Translations under genes and position numbers: made by a program
Assembly (NCBI GenBank): GCA_019410665.1
Contig: DXSD01000031.1
Coordinates: forward strand, 1 to 20,454
DNA length: 20,454 bases
Origin: Fusobacterium sp.
Lineage (GTDB): Bacteria; Fusobacteriota; Fusobacteriia; Fusobacteriales; Fusobacteriaceae
Direction of reading: 5' to 3'
The notes under the pieces: generated by a model
Seen by the model: the letters and a program-made list of their open reading frames with translations, nothing else
Databases searched by the model: none
What the model was told of the DNA's origin: nothing
Shown: piece by piece, positions 1 through 6,218 of the stretch
How the letters are laid out: every line of letters starts with the position of its first letter
How positions within the stretch are numbered: the stretch's first letter is position 1

Positions 1-58
1 AGTTAATCTAACTTCTCTTCATAAATTACACAATTCTTTGAGTTTTCTTTAATTGCCT

Positions 59-87
59 AATAACTGAGTAGTTACGAGTTATTTTTT
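59..87 (+). terminator. Weak hairpin with T-run, possible terminator of a plus-strand gene left of the window
   Basis: The arms AATAACT (59-65) and AGTTATT (77-83) are perfectly complementary around an 11-nt loop, and a run of six T (82-87) follows on the plus strand. On the minus strand no T-run follows the hairpin, so it fits a plus-strand transcript arriving from the left better than the end of the HU gene. The stem is AT-rich and weak. Bases 1-58 show no gene. Confidence 0.4.
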
Positions 88-92
88 GTACC

Positions 93-413
93 TTATTTAG
101 CTTTTTTCTTTCCTTTTGCTGCTTTCTTCTCAACAACTGGATTCATTTTTTCTAATAAGTTTTTACCAGGTTTAAATTTAGCAACCTTTCTAGCTGCTAT
201 CTTCATAGGTTTTTTAGTTTGTGGATTTATACAAGTTCTTTCAGCTCTTTCAGCTGATTCAAATTTTCCAAACCCAATAAAAGATATGCTATCCCCTTTT
301 ACTAACACCTCTTCAAGAGTTTCTAAAAATACCTTTGTTAATTTCTCTGCTTCTGATTTTGTTTTTAACTCTGCTTTACTTCCAAATAATTCTACAAATT
401 CTTTTTTAGTCAT
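93..413 (-). CDS. hup: HU-family DNA-binding protein
   Basis: Small basic nucleoid protein of 106 residues. HU dimers bend and compact DNA without strong sequence preference and assist replication, recombination and transcription. The N-terminal helical part starts MTKKEFVELFG. The family signature follows, with GFGKFE at about residues 48-53 and the beta-arm stretch carrying NPQTKKPMKI, then the closing FKPGKNLLEKM. After the usual HU end there is a short lysine/alanine-rich tail (VEKKAAKGKKKAK), a mild extension that adds positive charge. The start was placed at the ATG at 413, because GGGAGTG (420-426) sits 6 nt upstream. A TTG five codons earlier is in frame but overlaps this ribosome binding site. 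The gene is divergent from glgX and appears monocistronic. HU is clear; which HU paralogue cannot be said. Confidence 0.93.
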   Translation of the reverse strand: MTKKEFVELFGSKAELKTKSEAEKLTKVFLETLEEVLVKGDSISFIGFGKFESAERAERTCINPQTKKPMKIAARKVAKFKPGKNLLEKMNPVVEKKAAKGKKKAK

Positions 414-419
414 AGAAAT

Positions 420-426
420 CACTCCC
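420..426 (-). promoter_or_regulatory. Ribosome binding site fixing the hup start
   Basis: GGGAGTG lies 6 nt upstream of the ATG at 413. It would be internal to the reading frame if the upstream TTG (428) were the start, so it decides for the ATG. Confidence 0.75.
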
Positions 427-449
427 AATTTTTTATTTTGTTACCCTTA

Positions 450-475
450 CTATTAAAATAGCACGTTTTTAATAG
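450..475. repeat. Inverted repeat in the hup promoter region
   Basis: CTATTAAAA (450-458) and TTTTAATAG (467-475) are perfect 9-bp arms separated by 8 nt. The repeat overlaps the proposed -10 box and spacer of the hup promoter, so it could be an operator or simply an AT-rich coincidence. No U-run follows on either strand close enough to make it a good terminator. Confidence 0.45.
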
Positions 476-483
476 AAAAACAA
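455..483 (-). promoter_or_regulatory. Probable hup promoter
   Basis: On the minus strand, TTGTTT (478-483) and TATTTT (455-460) are spaced by 17 bp. The -10 box is preceded by TGC, which makes it an extended -10. It lies about 40 bp upstream of the hup start. The boxes are not consensus, so the call is moderate. Confidence 0.4.
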
Positions 484-543
484 TAGTTTTTTCATATATT
501 CCTCACTTTTTATATAGATTTTTATCTATCTCTATTTCCTCAT

Positions 544-572
544 TTGACTTTTACATATCTACATTATATAAT
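544..572 (+). promoter_or_regulatory. Sigma-70-type promoter of glgX
   Basis: TTGACT (544-549) and TATAAT (567-572) are separated by exactly 17 bp, a near-consensus housekeeping promoter. The predicted transcript starts near 579 and has a leader of about 25 nt with AAAGGAGA (593-600) just before the glgX ATG. No operator-like repeat is visible between the promoter and the gene. Confidence 0.75.
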
Positions 573-604
573 TTTAATATAATAATTTATTTAAAGGAGA
601 GTTT

Positions 605-2569
605 ATGTACAGTGTTGATTTTGGATTTCCTGTGCTAGGAACTACTGTTCTTGATACTGGAGTCAATTTTGGGATTTATTGTAAAGATAAAAAAAATGTC
701 ACTTTAAACATATATGATTTTGCCCATAATACAGAACCTACTTTTTCTTTAAAATTAGATAAAAAAATAAATAGAACTGGGGATATTTGGCATATTTTTT
801 TAAGGGAGGCAAAAGAGGGAGTGATTTATACATGGACTATTGATGATTCACCTGAATTATTGGATCCATATGCTCTTTCATATACTAATCATAAAGAGGT
901 GCAGAAAAAAAAATCTATTGCTATAAAAAAAGAGATTTTTAAAGAGAAACATCTCAATACTCCATTGAGTGAAACTATTATCTATGAGGTTCATATAAAA
1001 CTTTTCACTCAAAATTCTAACTCTTATGTGAAGTTTCCTGGACAGTATAAGGGATTTGCTGAAAAAATTCCTTATCTTAAAGATTTGGGAATAACAGCTG
1101 TAGAGTTTCTTCCAGTTTATGAGTGGGATGAATATACAGGAAGATATAACGAGAAAAATGAGCTACTTGAAAATGTTTGGGGATACAACCCAATCAGTTT
1201 CTTTGCTCCTACAAAAAAGTTCTCTTCCAATGAGAATTTAGGAGATTATGAAGAGGTTTTTGAATTAAAAAACCTTATTAAAGAGCTACACAATAATGGT
1301 ATCGAGGTTCTTTTAGATGTTGTATATAATCACACTGCTGAAGGAGGAAATGGTGGTTATATCTACAACTTTAAAGCTATGAATAACAAAGAGTTTTATA
1401 TGCTTGAAAAAAATGATACTGAGTATAAAAACTACTCTGGATGTGGGAATACTTTTAATTGTAACAGTATTATGAGTAAGGATATCATTCTTAACTCTTT
1501 AAAATACTGGTATTTGGATATGGGAGTAGATGGATTTAGATTTGATTTAGCTTCTATTTTAGGAAGAGATGAAAATGGACAGTGGGGTGAATACTCTATC
1601 TTAAATGAAATTGCTCAAGATCCTATTCTTTCACATTGTAAGCTTATCTCTGAAAGTTGGGATCTAGGTGGCTACTATGTTGGGGATATGCCCAATGGTT
1701 GGAGTGAATGGAATGGAAAGTATAGAGATGTTGTTAGAAAATTTATAAAAGGAGATTTTGGACAGATACCTGAACTTCTTAAGAGAATTTTTGGTAGTCC
1801 TGATATTTTCAAGAGAAATAATCGTTCTCCATATAGTAGTATCAATTTCATCAGTTGTCATGATGGATTTCCACTATATGATTTAGTTAGCTATAATACT
1901 AAGCATAATATTAGCAATGGGGAAAATAATAGAGATGGGGAAAACAATAACAACTCATATAACTGGGGAGAAGAGGGAGAAACTACAAATATAGAGATTC
2001 TTAATTTAAGAAAAAAACTGTTAAAAAACTTTTTCCTTCTTTTAATGATATCTCAAGGTGTTCCTATGTTTTTAATGGGAGATGAGTGTGGAAGAAGCCA
2101 ATATGGTAATAATAATGCCTACTGCCAAGATAATAAAGATACTTGGTTTGACTGGGAAAGAGCTAAAAGCTTTAAAGATATCTATTCCTTTGTAAAAAAT
2201 ATGATAAAGCTTAGAAAATCTTACTCTATCTTTAGAAAGGAAAGTTATTGGGAGTGTGATGACTGCAGTAAAAGTGATGTTATCTTACATGGAGTTAAGT
2301 TAAACTCTCCTGATTTTTCTTACCACTCTCTGAGTATAGCATTTGAGTTGAAAGATATAGAAACTGATACTAAGTTTTATATAGCTCTTAACTCTTATCA
2401 TGACAATTTAGAATTTGAGCTACCTCCAAGTGAAAAAAATAAGAAATGGTATATGTTAGTTGATACATCAGTTGATGATAAATTAAATTTTAAAGGGAAT
2501 ACTCCTTTGCAAAATAAAGTTTACAATGTTAAATCAAGAAGTGCTATTATCTTAATTAATAAAAAATAA
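605..2569 (+). CDS. glgX: Glycogen debranching enzyme GlgX (isoamylase-type GH13)
   Basis: Protein of 654 residues, the usual GlgX length. It hydrolyses alpha-1,6 branches, normally the short stubs left when glycogen phosphorylase has shortened outer chains. An N-terminal CBM48-like beta domain (about 5-100) precedes the GH13 barrel. Visible motifs are VWGYNP (191-196), LDVVYNH (237-243), GFRFD with nucleophile D314, SESWD with acid/base E350, and CHD with D420 as transition-state stabiliser. The stretch from LLLMISQGVPMFLMGDE through GNNNAYCQDN is characteristic of the GlgX/isoamylase group rather than type I pullulanase. The family usually has EPWD at the acid/base; here it is ESWD. AAAGGAGA lies 4 nt upstream of the ATG. 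It is on the opposite strand from the glycogen operon and separated from it by the riboswitch unit, so it is transcribed separately. Cytoplasmic; no signal peptide. Confidence 0.9.
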   Translation: MYSVDFGFPVLGTTVLDTGVNFGIYCKDKKNVTLNIYDFAHNTEPTFSLKLDKKINRTGDIWHIFLREAKEGVIYTWTIDDSPELLDPYALSYTNHKEVQKKKSIAIKKEIFKEKHLNTPLSETIIYEVHIKLFTQNSNSYVKFPGQYKGFAEKIPYLKDLGITAVEFLPVYEWDEYTGRYNEKNELLENVWGYNPISFFAPTKKFSSNENLGDYEEVFELKNLIKELHNNGIEVLLDVVYNHTAEGGNGGYIYNFKAMNNKEFYMLEKNDTEYKNYSGCGNTFNCNSIMSKDIILNSLKYWYLDMGVDGFRFDLASILGRDENGQWGEYSILNEIAQDPILSHCKLISESWDLGGYYVGDMPNGWSEWNGKYRDVVRKFIKGDFGQIPELLKRIFGSPDIFKRNNRSPYSSINFISCHDGFPLYDLVSYNTKHNISNGENNRDGENNNNSYNWGEEGETTNIEILNLRKKLLKNFFLLLMISQGVPMFLMGDECGRSQYGNNNAYCQDNKDTWFDWERAKSFKDIYSFVKNMIKLRKSYSIFRKESYWECDDCSKSDVILHGVKLNSPDFSYHSLSIAFELKDIETDTKFYIALNSYHDNLEFELPPSEKNKKWYMLVDTSVDDKLNFKGNTPLQNKVYNVKSRSAIILINKK

Positions 2570-2593
2570 GAAGTTTAAATAAAGAAAACTTTA

Positions 2594-2641
2594 AGAGGCA
2601 GTTGCAAATTCTTAATTTGCAACTGCCTCTCTTATTTTTTT
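2594..2641. terminator. Strong bidirectional terminator between glgX and the TIM-barrel gene
   Basis: A perfect 16-bp stem (2594-2609 with 2615-2630) with a 5-nt loop is followed on the plus strand by CTTATTTTTTT, ending glgX. On the minus strand a weaker T-rich stretch follows, so it probably also ends the convergent riboswitch transcript. Its core TTGCAAATTCTTAA is shared with the glgA terminator at 4765-4811. Confidence 0.88.
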
Positions 2642-2648
2642 GAAATGC

Positions 2649-3599
2649 CTAAATAGTTACATATTTATTTTGTAATCTTATACACTCTTCTATTCTCTCC
2701 TCATTAGAAGATATAAATTCATATACTAAATATTTAATTGGAAGTTTTGATATTATATCATTTATTCTATTATTTTCAAAAGGTACATGATAATCAATCT
2801 GTCCTACATGTTGATAAACCTTCTGTAATACTTCCTCTTTTTTTAACTCTCTTTCTCTATTTAACTCTATACTTTTCTTTACATATTCTCCTGAAAGAGA
2901 TAAATTTAAGTGTACTCCATAAATATAATTTTTATACTCTTTTAAATTCTCTAAATTTTCTAATATGTAATCTACTCCCTCATCAGAGTTTCTTAATTCT
3001 AAATTTGTATTTAACATATGTCCTGTATCTAGCATAAACCCTACATTTTTATATTTAATATTTTTTATAAGATAATCTACTTCAGAATAAGAGGTTAATT
3101 TTAATCCTGACCACCAAAGGTTTTCTAGTAATAGAGTAAAATTATATTTTTTATCATCAAATACTGCATTTACAAATTCAACAACTTTTTCTAAAATTTC
3201 CATATCTGAAAATCTAAAATTATATGTCATACTTTCAAAAACATCTATATTACAAGCATGTAAAACAACATACTCCACTTCTAGCTCTTTAGCTCTTTCT
3301 AATTCTTTTTTATAGTATTCTATCATCTCATCTTTAGTTATTCCACCACACAATCCTCTGACTATTTTTTCCTCTCCCAATCTTTCTAACAGCTCTTCAT
3401 AAGAGAAAAAATACAAATCTAACCATGTAGGAAAAAATCTTAAGTGATAACCTTTTATCTTATCCTTTAGTGAAGTATTATCTGTTTCACTATATTTTAT
3501 CAACTCAAAATAATCTATTCCATACTCCTTATATTTTTCCCATTGCTTCATTAACTCATCATTTGTTGAAAAATCACATCTATTCAATAGTTTATACAT
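2649..3599 (-). CDS. TIM-barrel sugar isomerase/epimerase-like protein under a cobalamin riboswitch
   Basis: Protein of 316 residues resembling the AP-endonuclease-2/xylose-isomerase-like superfamily (IolE, IolI and sugar-phosphate isomerase/epimerase relatives). The barrel shows strands ending in potential metal or substrate ligands: VVLHACN (H114), LLLEN (E159), MLDTGHML (D191, H194), YGVHLN (H230), YHVPFEN (H271) and LVYEF (E294). This spacing is what a divalent-metal-dependent isomerase, epimerase or dehydratase of this superfamily shows, so the protein is probably catalytic. No signal peptide or membrane segment is seen. GGGGGAA lies just before the ATG, inside the 13-nt gap from the MORN gene, so the two are co-transcribed from the riboswitch. 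The substrate cannot be read from sequence. I know of no cobalamin-related member with this architecture. The fold call is fairly safe; the function is open. Confidence 0.75.
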   Translation of the reverse strand: MYKLLNRCDFSTNDELMKQWEKYKEYGIDYFELIKYSETDNTSLKDKIKGYHLRFFPTWLDLYFFSYEELLERLGEEKIVRGLCGGITKDEMIEYYKKELERAKELEVEYVVLHACNIDVFESMTYNFRFSDMEILEKVVEFVNAVFDDKKYNFTLLLENLWWSGLKLTSYSEVDYLIKNIKYKNVGFMLDTGHMLNTNLELRNSDEGVDYILENLENLKEYKNYIYGVHLNLSLSGEYVKKSIELNRERELKKEEVLQKVYQHVGQIDYHVPFENNRINDIISKLPIKYLVYEFISSNEERIEECIRLQNKYVTI

Positions 3600-3612
3600 A
3601 TTTCCCCCAAAG

Positions 3613-4353
3613 CTAAAAACTAACTACCTTCCCCTTTTCAAAATCAATCTGCCCAAAAAGTTTACCATTCTCATAAAAAACACTCCAATGTCCATCTAAC
3701 ATGTTATTTTTAAAATTTCCTAAGGCATTAATAATACCATTTTCATAGTATCTTACATATCTTCCATCTCTTTTTGAATTACGATACTCCTCTTTTATCT
3801 CTACATCTCCATTTTCAAAATAATATATTACACTACCATCTAACTCTCCCATTTTATAGTTTTTTATCTCTTGGATATTCCCATTTCTATAATACTTTAT
3901 ACTCTCTCCATTTAACATATTATCCTTAAAAGTTATACTTTCTAACACCTCGCCCTTTGGAGAATAAGTTATTCTTTTTCCATTTAAGCTCCCATTAATA
4001 AAATAAGCTCTTACCCTAATACTTCCATCTATATAGTATTGGATCCATTCTCCATTCATCAAGTTATTTTTAAATTGAACATACTCCTTTAAGTTTCCAT
4101 TAGGATAGAACTGTAAAAACTCTCCATTTAATTTATCCTTTTTATATTCAATAGTTTCCTTTATAAATCCATTTGGATAGTATCTTTTAGTTGTTCCATC
4201 TTTCAACCCCTCTACATACTCGCTCTCCTCTTTTAAAGTCTCATCAGAGTATTTACAAATAAGTTTTCCAGTATAAGGTTCTTTTTCTTTTCTTATAAAA
4301 ACCTTTCCATCTATATTGATTTGATTAAAATAATTCTCTACTCTTCTTCTCAT
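3613..4353 (-). CDS. MORN/YwqK-like repeat protein under a cobalamin riboswitch
   Basis: Protein of 246 residues built almost wholly of about nine repeats of 22-24 residues, with the pattern (L/K)xGxxxxYYxNGxIxxxxxYK. Examples are KLNGEFLQFYPNGNLKEYVQF and MLNGESIKYYRNGNIQEIKNY. This is the YwqK/MORN-2 repeat, often annotated as a toxin-antitoxin YwqK antitoxin; such proteins are abundant in fusobacteria. The repeats form beta-hairpin solenoids and usually mediate binding, but no biochemical role is established here. There is no signal peptide, so it is predicted cytoplasmic, unlike the secreted members of the group. The start is the ATG at 4353, with GGAGG 8 nt upstream. A TTG five codons earlier is in frame but overlaps that GGAGG and so is rejected. 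It is the first gene after the cobalamin riboswitch and is followed 13 nt later by the TIM-barrel gene. Confidence 0.8.
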   Translation of the reverse strand: MRRRVENYFNQINIDGKVFIRKEKEPYTGKLICKYSDETLKEESEYVEGLKDGTTKRYYPNGFIKETIEYKKDKLNGEFLQFYPNGNLKEYVQFKNNLMNGEWIQYYIDGSIRVRAYFINGSLNGKRITYSPKGEVLESITFKDNMLNGESIKYYRNGNIQEIKNYKMGELDGSVIYYFENGDVEIKEEYRNSKRDGRYVRYYENGIINALGNFKNNMLDGHWSVFYENGKLFGQIDFEKGKVVSF

Positions 4354-4361
4354 GACAATTA

Positions 4362-4366
4362 CCTCC
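4362..4366 (-). promoter_or_regulatory. Ribosome binding site fixing the MORN-protein start
   Basis: GGAGG is followed by 8 nt and then the ATG at 4353. It lies immediately after the T-run of the riboswitch terminator, so ribosome entry on this gene needs read-through of that terminator. Confidence 0.85.
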
Positions 4367-4370
4367 AAAC

Positions 4371-4405
4371 AAAAAACCTAGACTTACTTGCGAGTAAAAT
4401 CTAGG
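4371..4405 (-). terminator. Terminator hairpin of the cobalamin riboswitch expression platform
   Basis: On the transcript, CCTAGA pairs with TCTAGG. The stem continues inward with TTTACT against AGTAAG, with one bulged T and the loop CGCA. TTTTTTG follows (4371-4376 as A on the plus strand). It sits between the aptamer and the ribosome binding site of the MORN gene. That is the position expected for ligand-controlled premature termination. Confidence 0.8.
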
Positions 4406-4470
4406 ATTTTTATGGTAACTACAAAAAATTCATACTATAATTAATCCACACTCGTCCTCGCAAGCTGACT

Positions 4471-4640
4471 TACTAATCAATGGCAGGTCTCCTGACTTAG
4501 AATCATCTTACTTGCAAACCTTCCCAGAAATCTCCAGTGGTATCTTGCTTTCATCATCTTTACAGTGGCGGGACCGTGTAGGATTTACACCTACTTCCCT
4601 TTTAATTCAGTACAAACTGAAACCTATTGATCATTATATT
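4471..4640 (-). ncRNA. Cobalamin riboswitch aptamer
   Basis: Read on the minus strand, the conserved B12 elements appear in order. A P1 arm lies near 4626-4639 (ATCAAT), then GGGAAG, then a P5 hairpin GTAGG/CCTAC (4578-4594). The core GGTCCCGCCACTGT follows (4562-4575), and the B12 box AAGTCAGGAGACCTGCC lies at 4482-4498. The closing P1 arm ATTGAT is at about 4476-4481. These are signature motifs of the AdoCbl/cobalamin riboswitch family. Known members normally repress B12 uptake, B12 synthesis or B12-independent isozymes when cobalamin is plentiful. Here the first downstream genes are a MORN-repeat protein and a TIM-barrel protein, which is unexpected. A terminator follows, so the switch likely acts by transcription termination. 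Confidence 0.95.
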
Positions 4641-4654
4641 TTCTTTTTAATTAA

Positions 4655-4683
4655 AGTATATCTTTTTATTTTATAATTGTCAA
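4655..4683 (-). promoter_or_regulatory. Promoter of the riboswitch-MORN-TIM unit
   Basis: On the minus strand, TTGACA (4678-4683) and TATACT (4655-4660) are spaced by 17 bp, close to sigma-70 consensus. The predicted start near 4648 is just upstream of the aptamer P1 arm. The riboswitch unit is therefore transcribed independently of the glycogen operon, whose terminator lies about 80 bp upstream. Confidence 0.8.
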
Positions 4684-4764
4684 TCATTGTTGTATTTTAA
4701 TTTTTAAAATAATTATTAATCCCCTATTCAAAGCAAGAATTTTAATAATTAATAAATTATTGGT

Positions 4765-4811
4765 AACAAAATGAGGGGCTATTGCAAATTCTTAAATTGC
4801 AATAGCCCTCT
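4765..4811 (-). terminator. Terminator of the glycogen operon after glgA
   Basis: On the minus strand GAGGGCTATTGCAA pairs with TTGCAATAGCCCCTC, with one bulged base, around an 8-9 nt loop, followed by ATTTTGTT. It begins about 10 nt after the glgA stop and precedes the riboswitch promoter. The loop sequence is shared with the terminator at 2594-2641. Confidence 0.8.
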
Positions 4812-4821
4812 ATATAAAAAT

Positions 4822-6207
4822 TTATCTGTTTTTTAATATCTTATTATATACTTCTATATATTTATCTGCAGAAATATCCCAGCTATTATCTCTAGCTTTA
4901 GCATTTTCCACAATCTTATCCCATTGTTTCTTATCCTTGTAAATAGAGATAGCATAAGAAAGTATTCTCAACATTACATCTCCATTAGGTTCTTGGAAAG
5001 CAAATCCATCTCCCTCTCCAGTAAACTCATTATAAGGAGTTACTGTATCTCTAAGTCCTCCTGTCTCTCTTACTAGAGGTATAGTTCCATATCTCATAGC
5101 TATCATTTGAGAAAGTCCACATGGCTCGAATAGAGAAGGCATTAAGAATATGTCAGCTCCACCATAAACATCTATTGATAGTGGTTGATTAAATCCTATA
5201 TATGCACAAACTCTTCCTGGATATTGACTCTCTTTCCATCTAAAGAAATTCTCATAGTGAGGCTCTCCACTTCCAAGTAGAACAAATTGGATTCCTAAGT
5301 CCATCATTCTATCAAAAGTTTGAGTTATCATATCCAATCCCTTTTGTCTATCCAATCTTGTAATTATAGCTACAAGAGGAATATCAGGATTAACCTCTAA
5401 ACCTAATTCTTTTTGTAAGTTAGCCTTCATCTCTTCTTTAGACTTATCGCTTACCTTAAATACTGTTCCATCTATTCCATTTACTATTCCAGTTAATTTA
5501 TAATCGTATTTTCTAAATAGTCCATCTATTCCTTCACCATATTCTGGTGTTTTAATCTCTTGAGCATAAGTTTCACTAACAGTTGTTACATAGTCAGAAT
5601 AAACTACTGCACCTTTTAAAAGAGAGATCATATCATAGTATTTAAGTCCATCTTCTTGGAAATATTTCCATCTATCTATTTCTAAAGTTTCCTCTATCTC
5701 TCTATTTGGGAAGAACCCTTGGAATCTTAGGTTGTGAATTGTAAATACTGTTCTTATATTTGTATACCCTCTCTCTAAAAGATATATTGGAATAAGAGCT
5801 GTATGCCAATCGTTACAATGGATAATATCTGGAGTAAATCCTGTAATATCAAAAGTCTCTACTACTGCTTTAGTGAAAAAAGTAAATCTTTCACAGTCAT
5901 CTAGCTCTCCATATATTTTAGCTCTTGTGAAGTATTGCATATTATCTACAAAATAATAAGTAACTCCTTCAAGTTCATAACTCTCTATTCCTACATAGGC
6001 ATCATAGTGTGATGCCCATATTTTTTTATGTCCTAGATGCTTCATATTATATCTATACTTTTCAGGAATTTGTCCATACTTTGGTAGTATAACTCTAGCA
6101 TCTATCCCTTTTTCCTTTAGAGCCTTTGGTAGTGAGTATGCTACATCCCCTAGACCACCTGTTTTTATAAATGGCCAAGCTTCTCCAGTAGCAAAAAGTA
6201 CTTTCAT
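4822..6207 (-). CDS. glgA: Glycogen synthase GlgA (ADP-glucose type, GT5)
   Basis: Protein of 461 residues. It transfers glucose from ADP-glucose to the non-reducing end of a growing alpha-1,4-glucan in the cytoplasm. The two-Rossmann GT-B fold is evident. The N-terminal KTGGLGDV motif carries K15, which binds the ADP-glucose phosphate. FTIHNL has H158, TRLDRQKG has R284 and K289 of the donor site, and the C-terminal FEPCGLSQ has E361. These correspond to the residues shown to be essential in E. coli GlgA. Length is typical (about 470-480 in the family). AAGGAGG lies 6 nt upstream of the ATG and directly follows the glgD stop codon, with an 11-nt gap. It is the last gene of the operon and is followed at once by a hairpin terminator. 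Confidence 0.97.
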   Translation of the reverse strand: MKVLFATGEAWPFIKTGGLGDVAYSLPKALKEKGIDARVILPKYGQIPEKYRYNMKHLGHKKIWASHYDAYVGIESYELEGVTYYFVDNMQYFTRAKIYGELDDCERFTFFTKAVVETFDITGFTPDIIHCNDWHTALIPIYLLERGYTNIRTVFTIHNLRFQGFFPNREIEETLEIDRWKYFQEDGLKYYDMISLLKGAVVYSDYVTTVSETYAQEIKTPEYGEGIDGLFRKYDYKLTGIVNGIDGTVFKVSDKSKEEMKANLQKELGLEVNPDIPLVAIITRLDRQKGLDMITQTFDRMMDLGIQFVLLGSGEPHYENFFRWKESQYPGRVCAYIGFNQPLSIDVYGGADIFLMPSLFEPCGLSQMIAMRYGTIPLVRETGGLRDTVTPYNEFTGEGDGFAFQEPNGDVMLRILSYAISIYKDKKQWDKIVENAKARDNSWDISADKYIEVYNKILKNR

Positions 6208-6218
6208 ATTTTGCCTCC

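Noticed and set aside
1664..1861. Minus-strand open frame inside glgX
   Set aside because: It lies entirely over the catalytic core of glgX and has no features of its own.
2738..3037. Plus-strand open frame opposite the TIM-barrel gene
   Set aside because: It is an antisense shadow of a well-supported coding gene, is rich in Leu/Phe/Tyr as expected from AT-rich antisense, and has no ribosome binding site or family resemblance.
3613..4353. Toxin-antitoxin antitoxin function for the MORN/YwqK-like protein
   Set aside because: The label is common in automatic annotation of this repeat family, but no toxin-like partner lies next to it; the neighbour is a TIM-barrel enzyme and the control is by a riboswitch.
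4354..4368. TTG start giving five extra residues on the MORN protein
   Set aside because: The extra codons overlap the GGAGG ribosome binding site of the ATG at 4353.
4377..4821. Hidden small gene in the 450-base gap between the MORN gene and glgA
   Set aside because: The gap is fully accounted for by the riboswitch terminator, aptamer, promoter and the glycogen-operon terminator; no convincing small reading frame with a ribosome binding site was seen.
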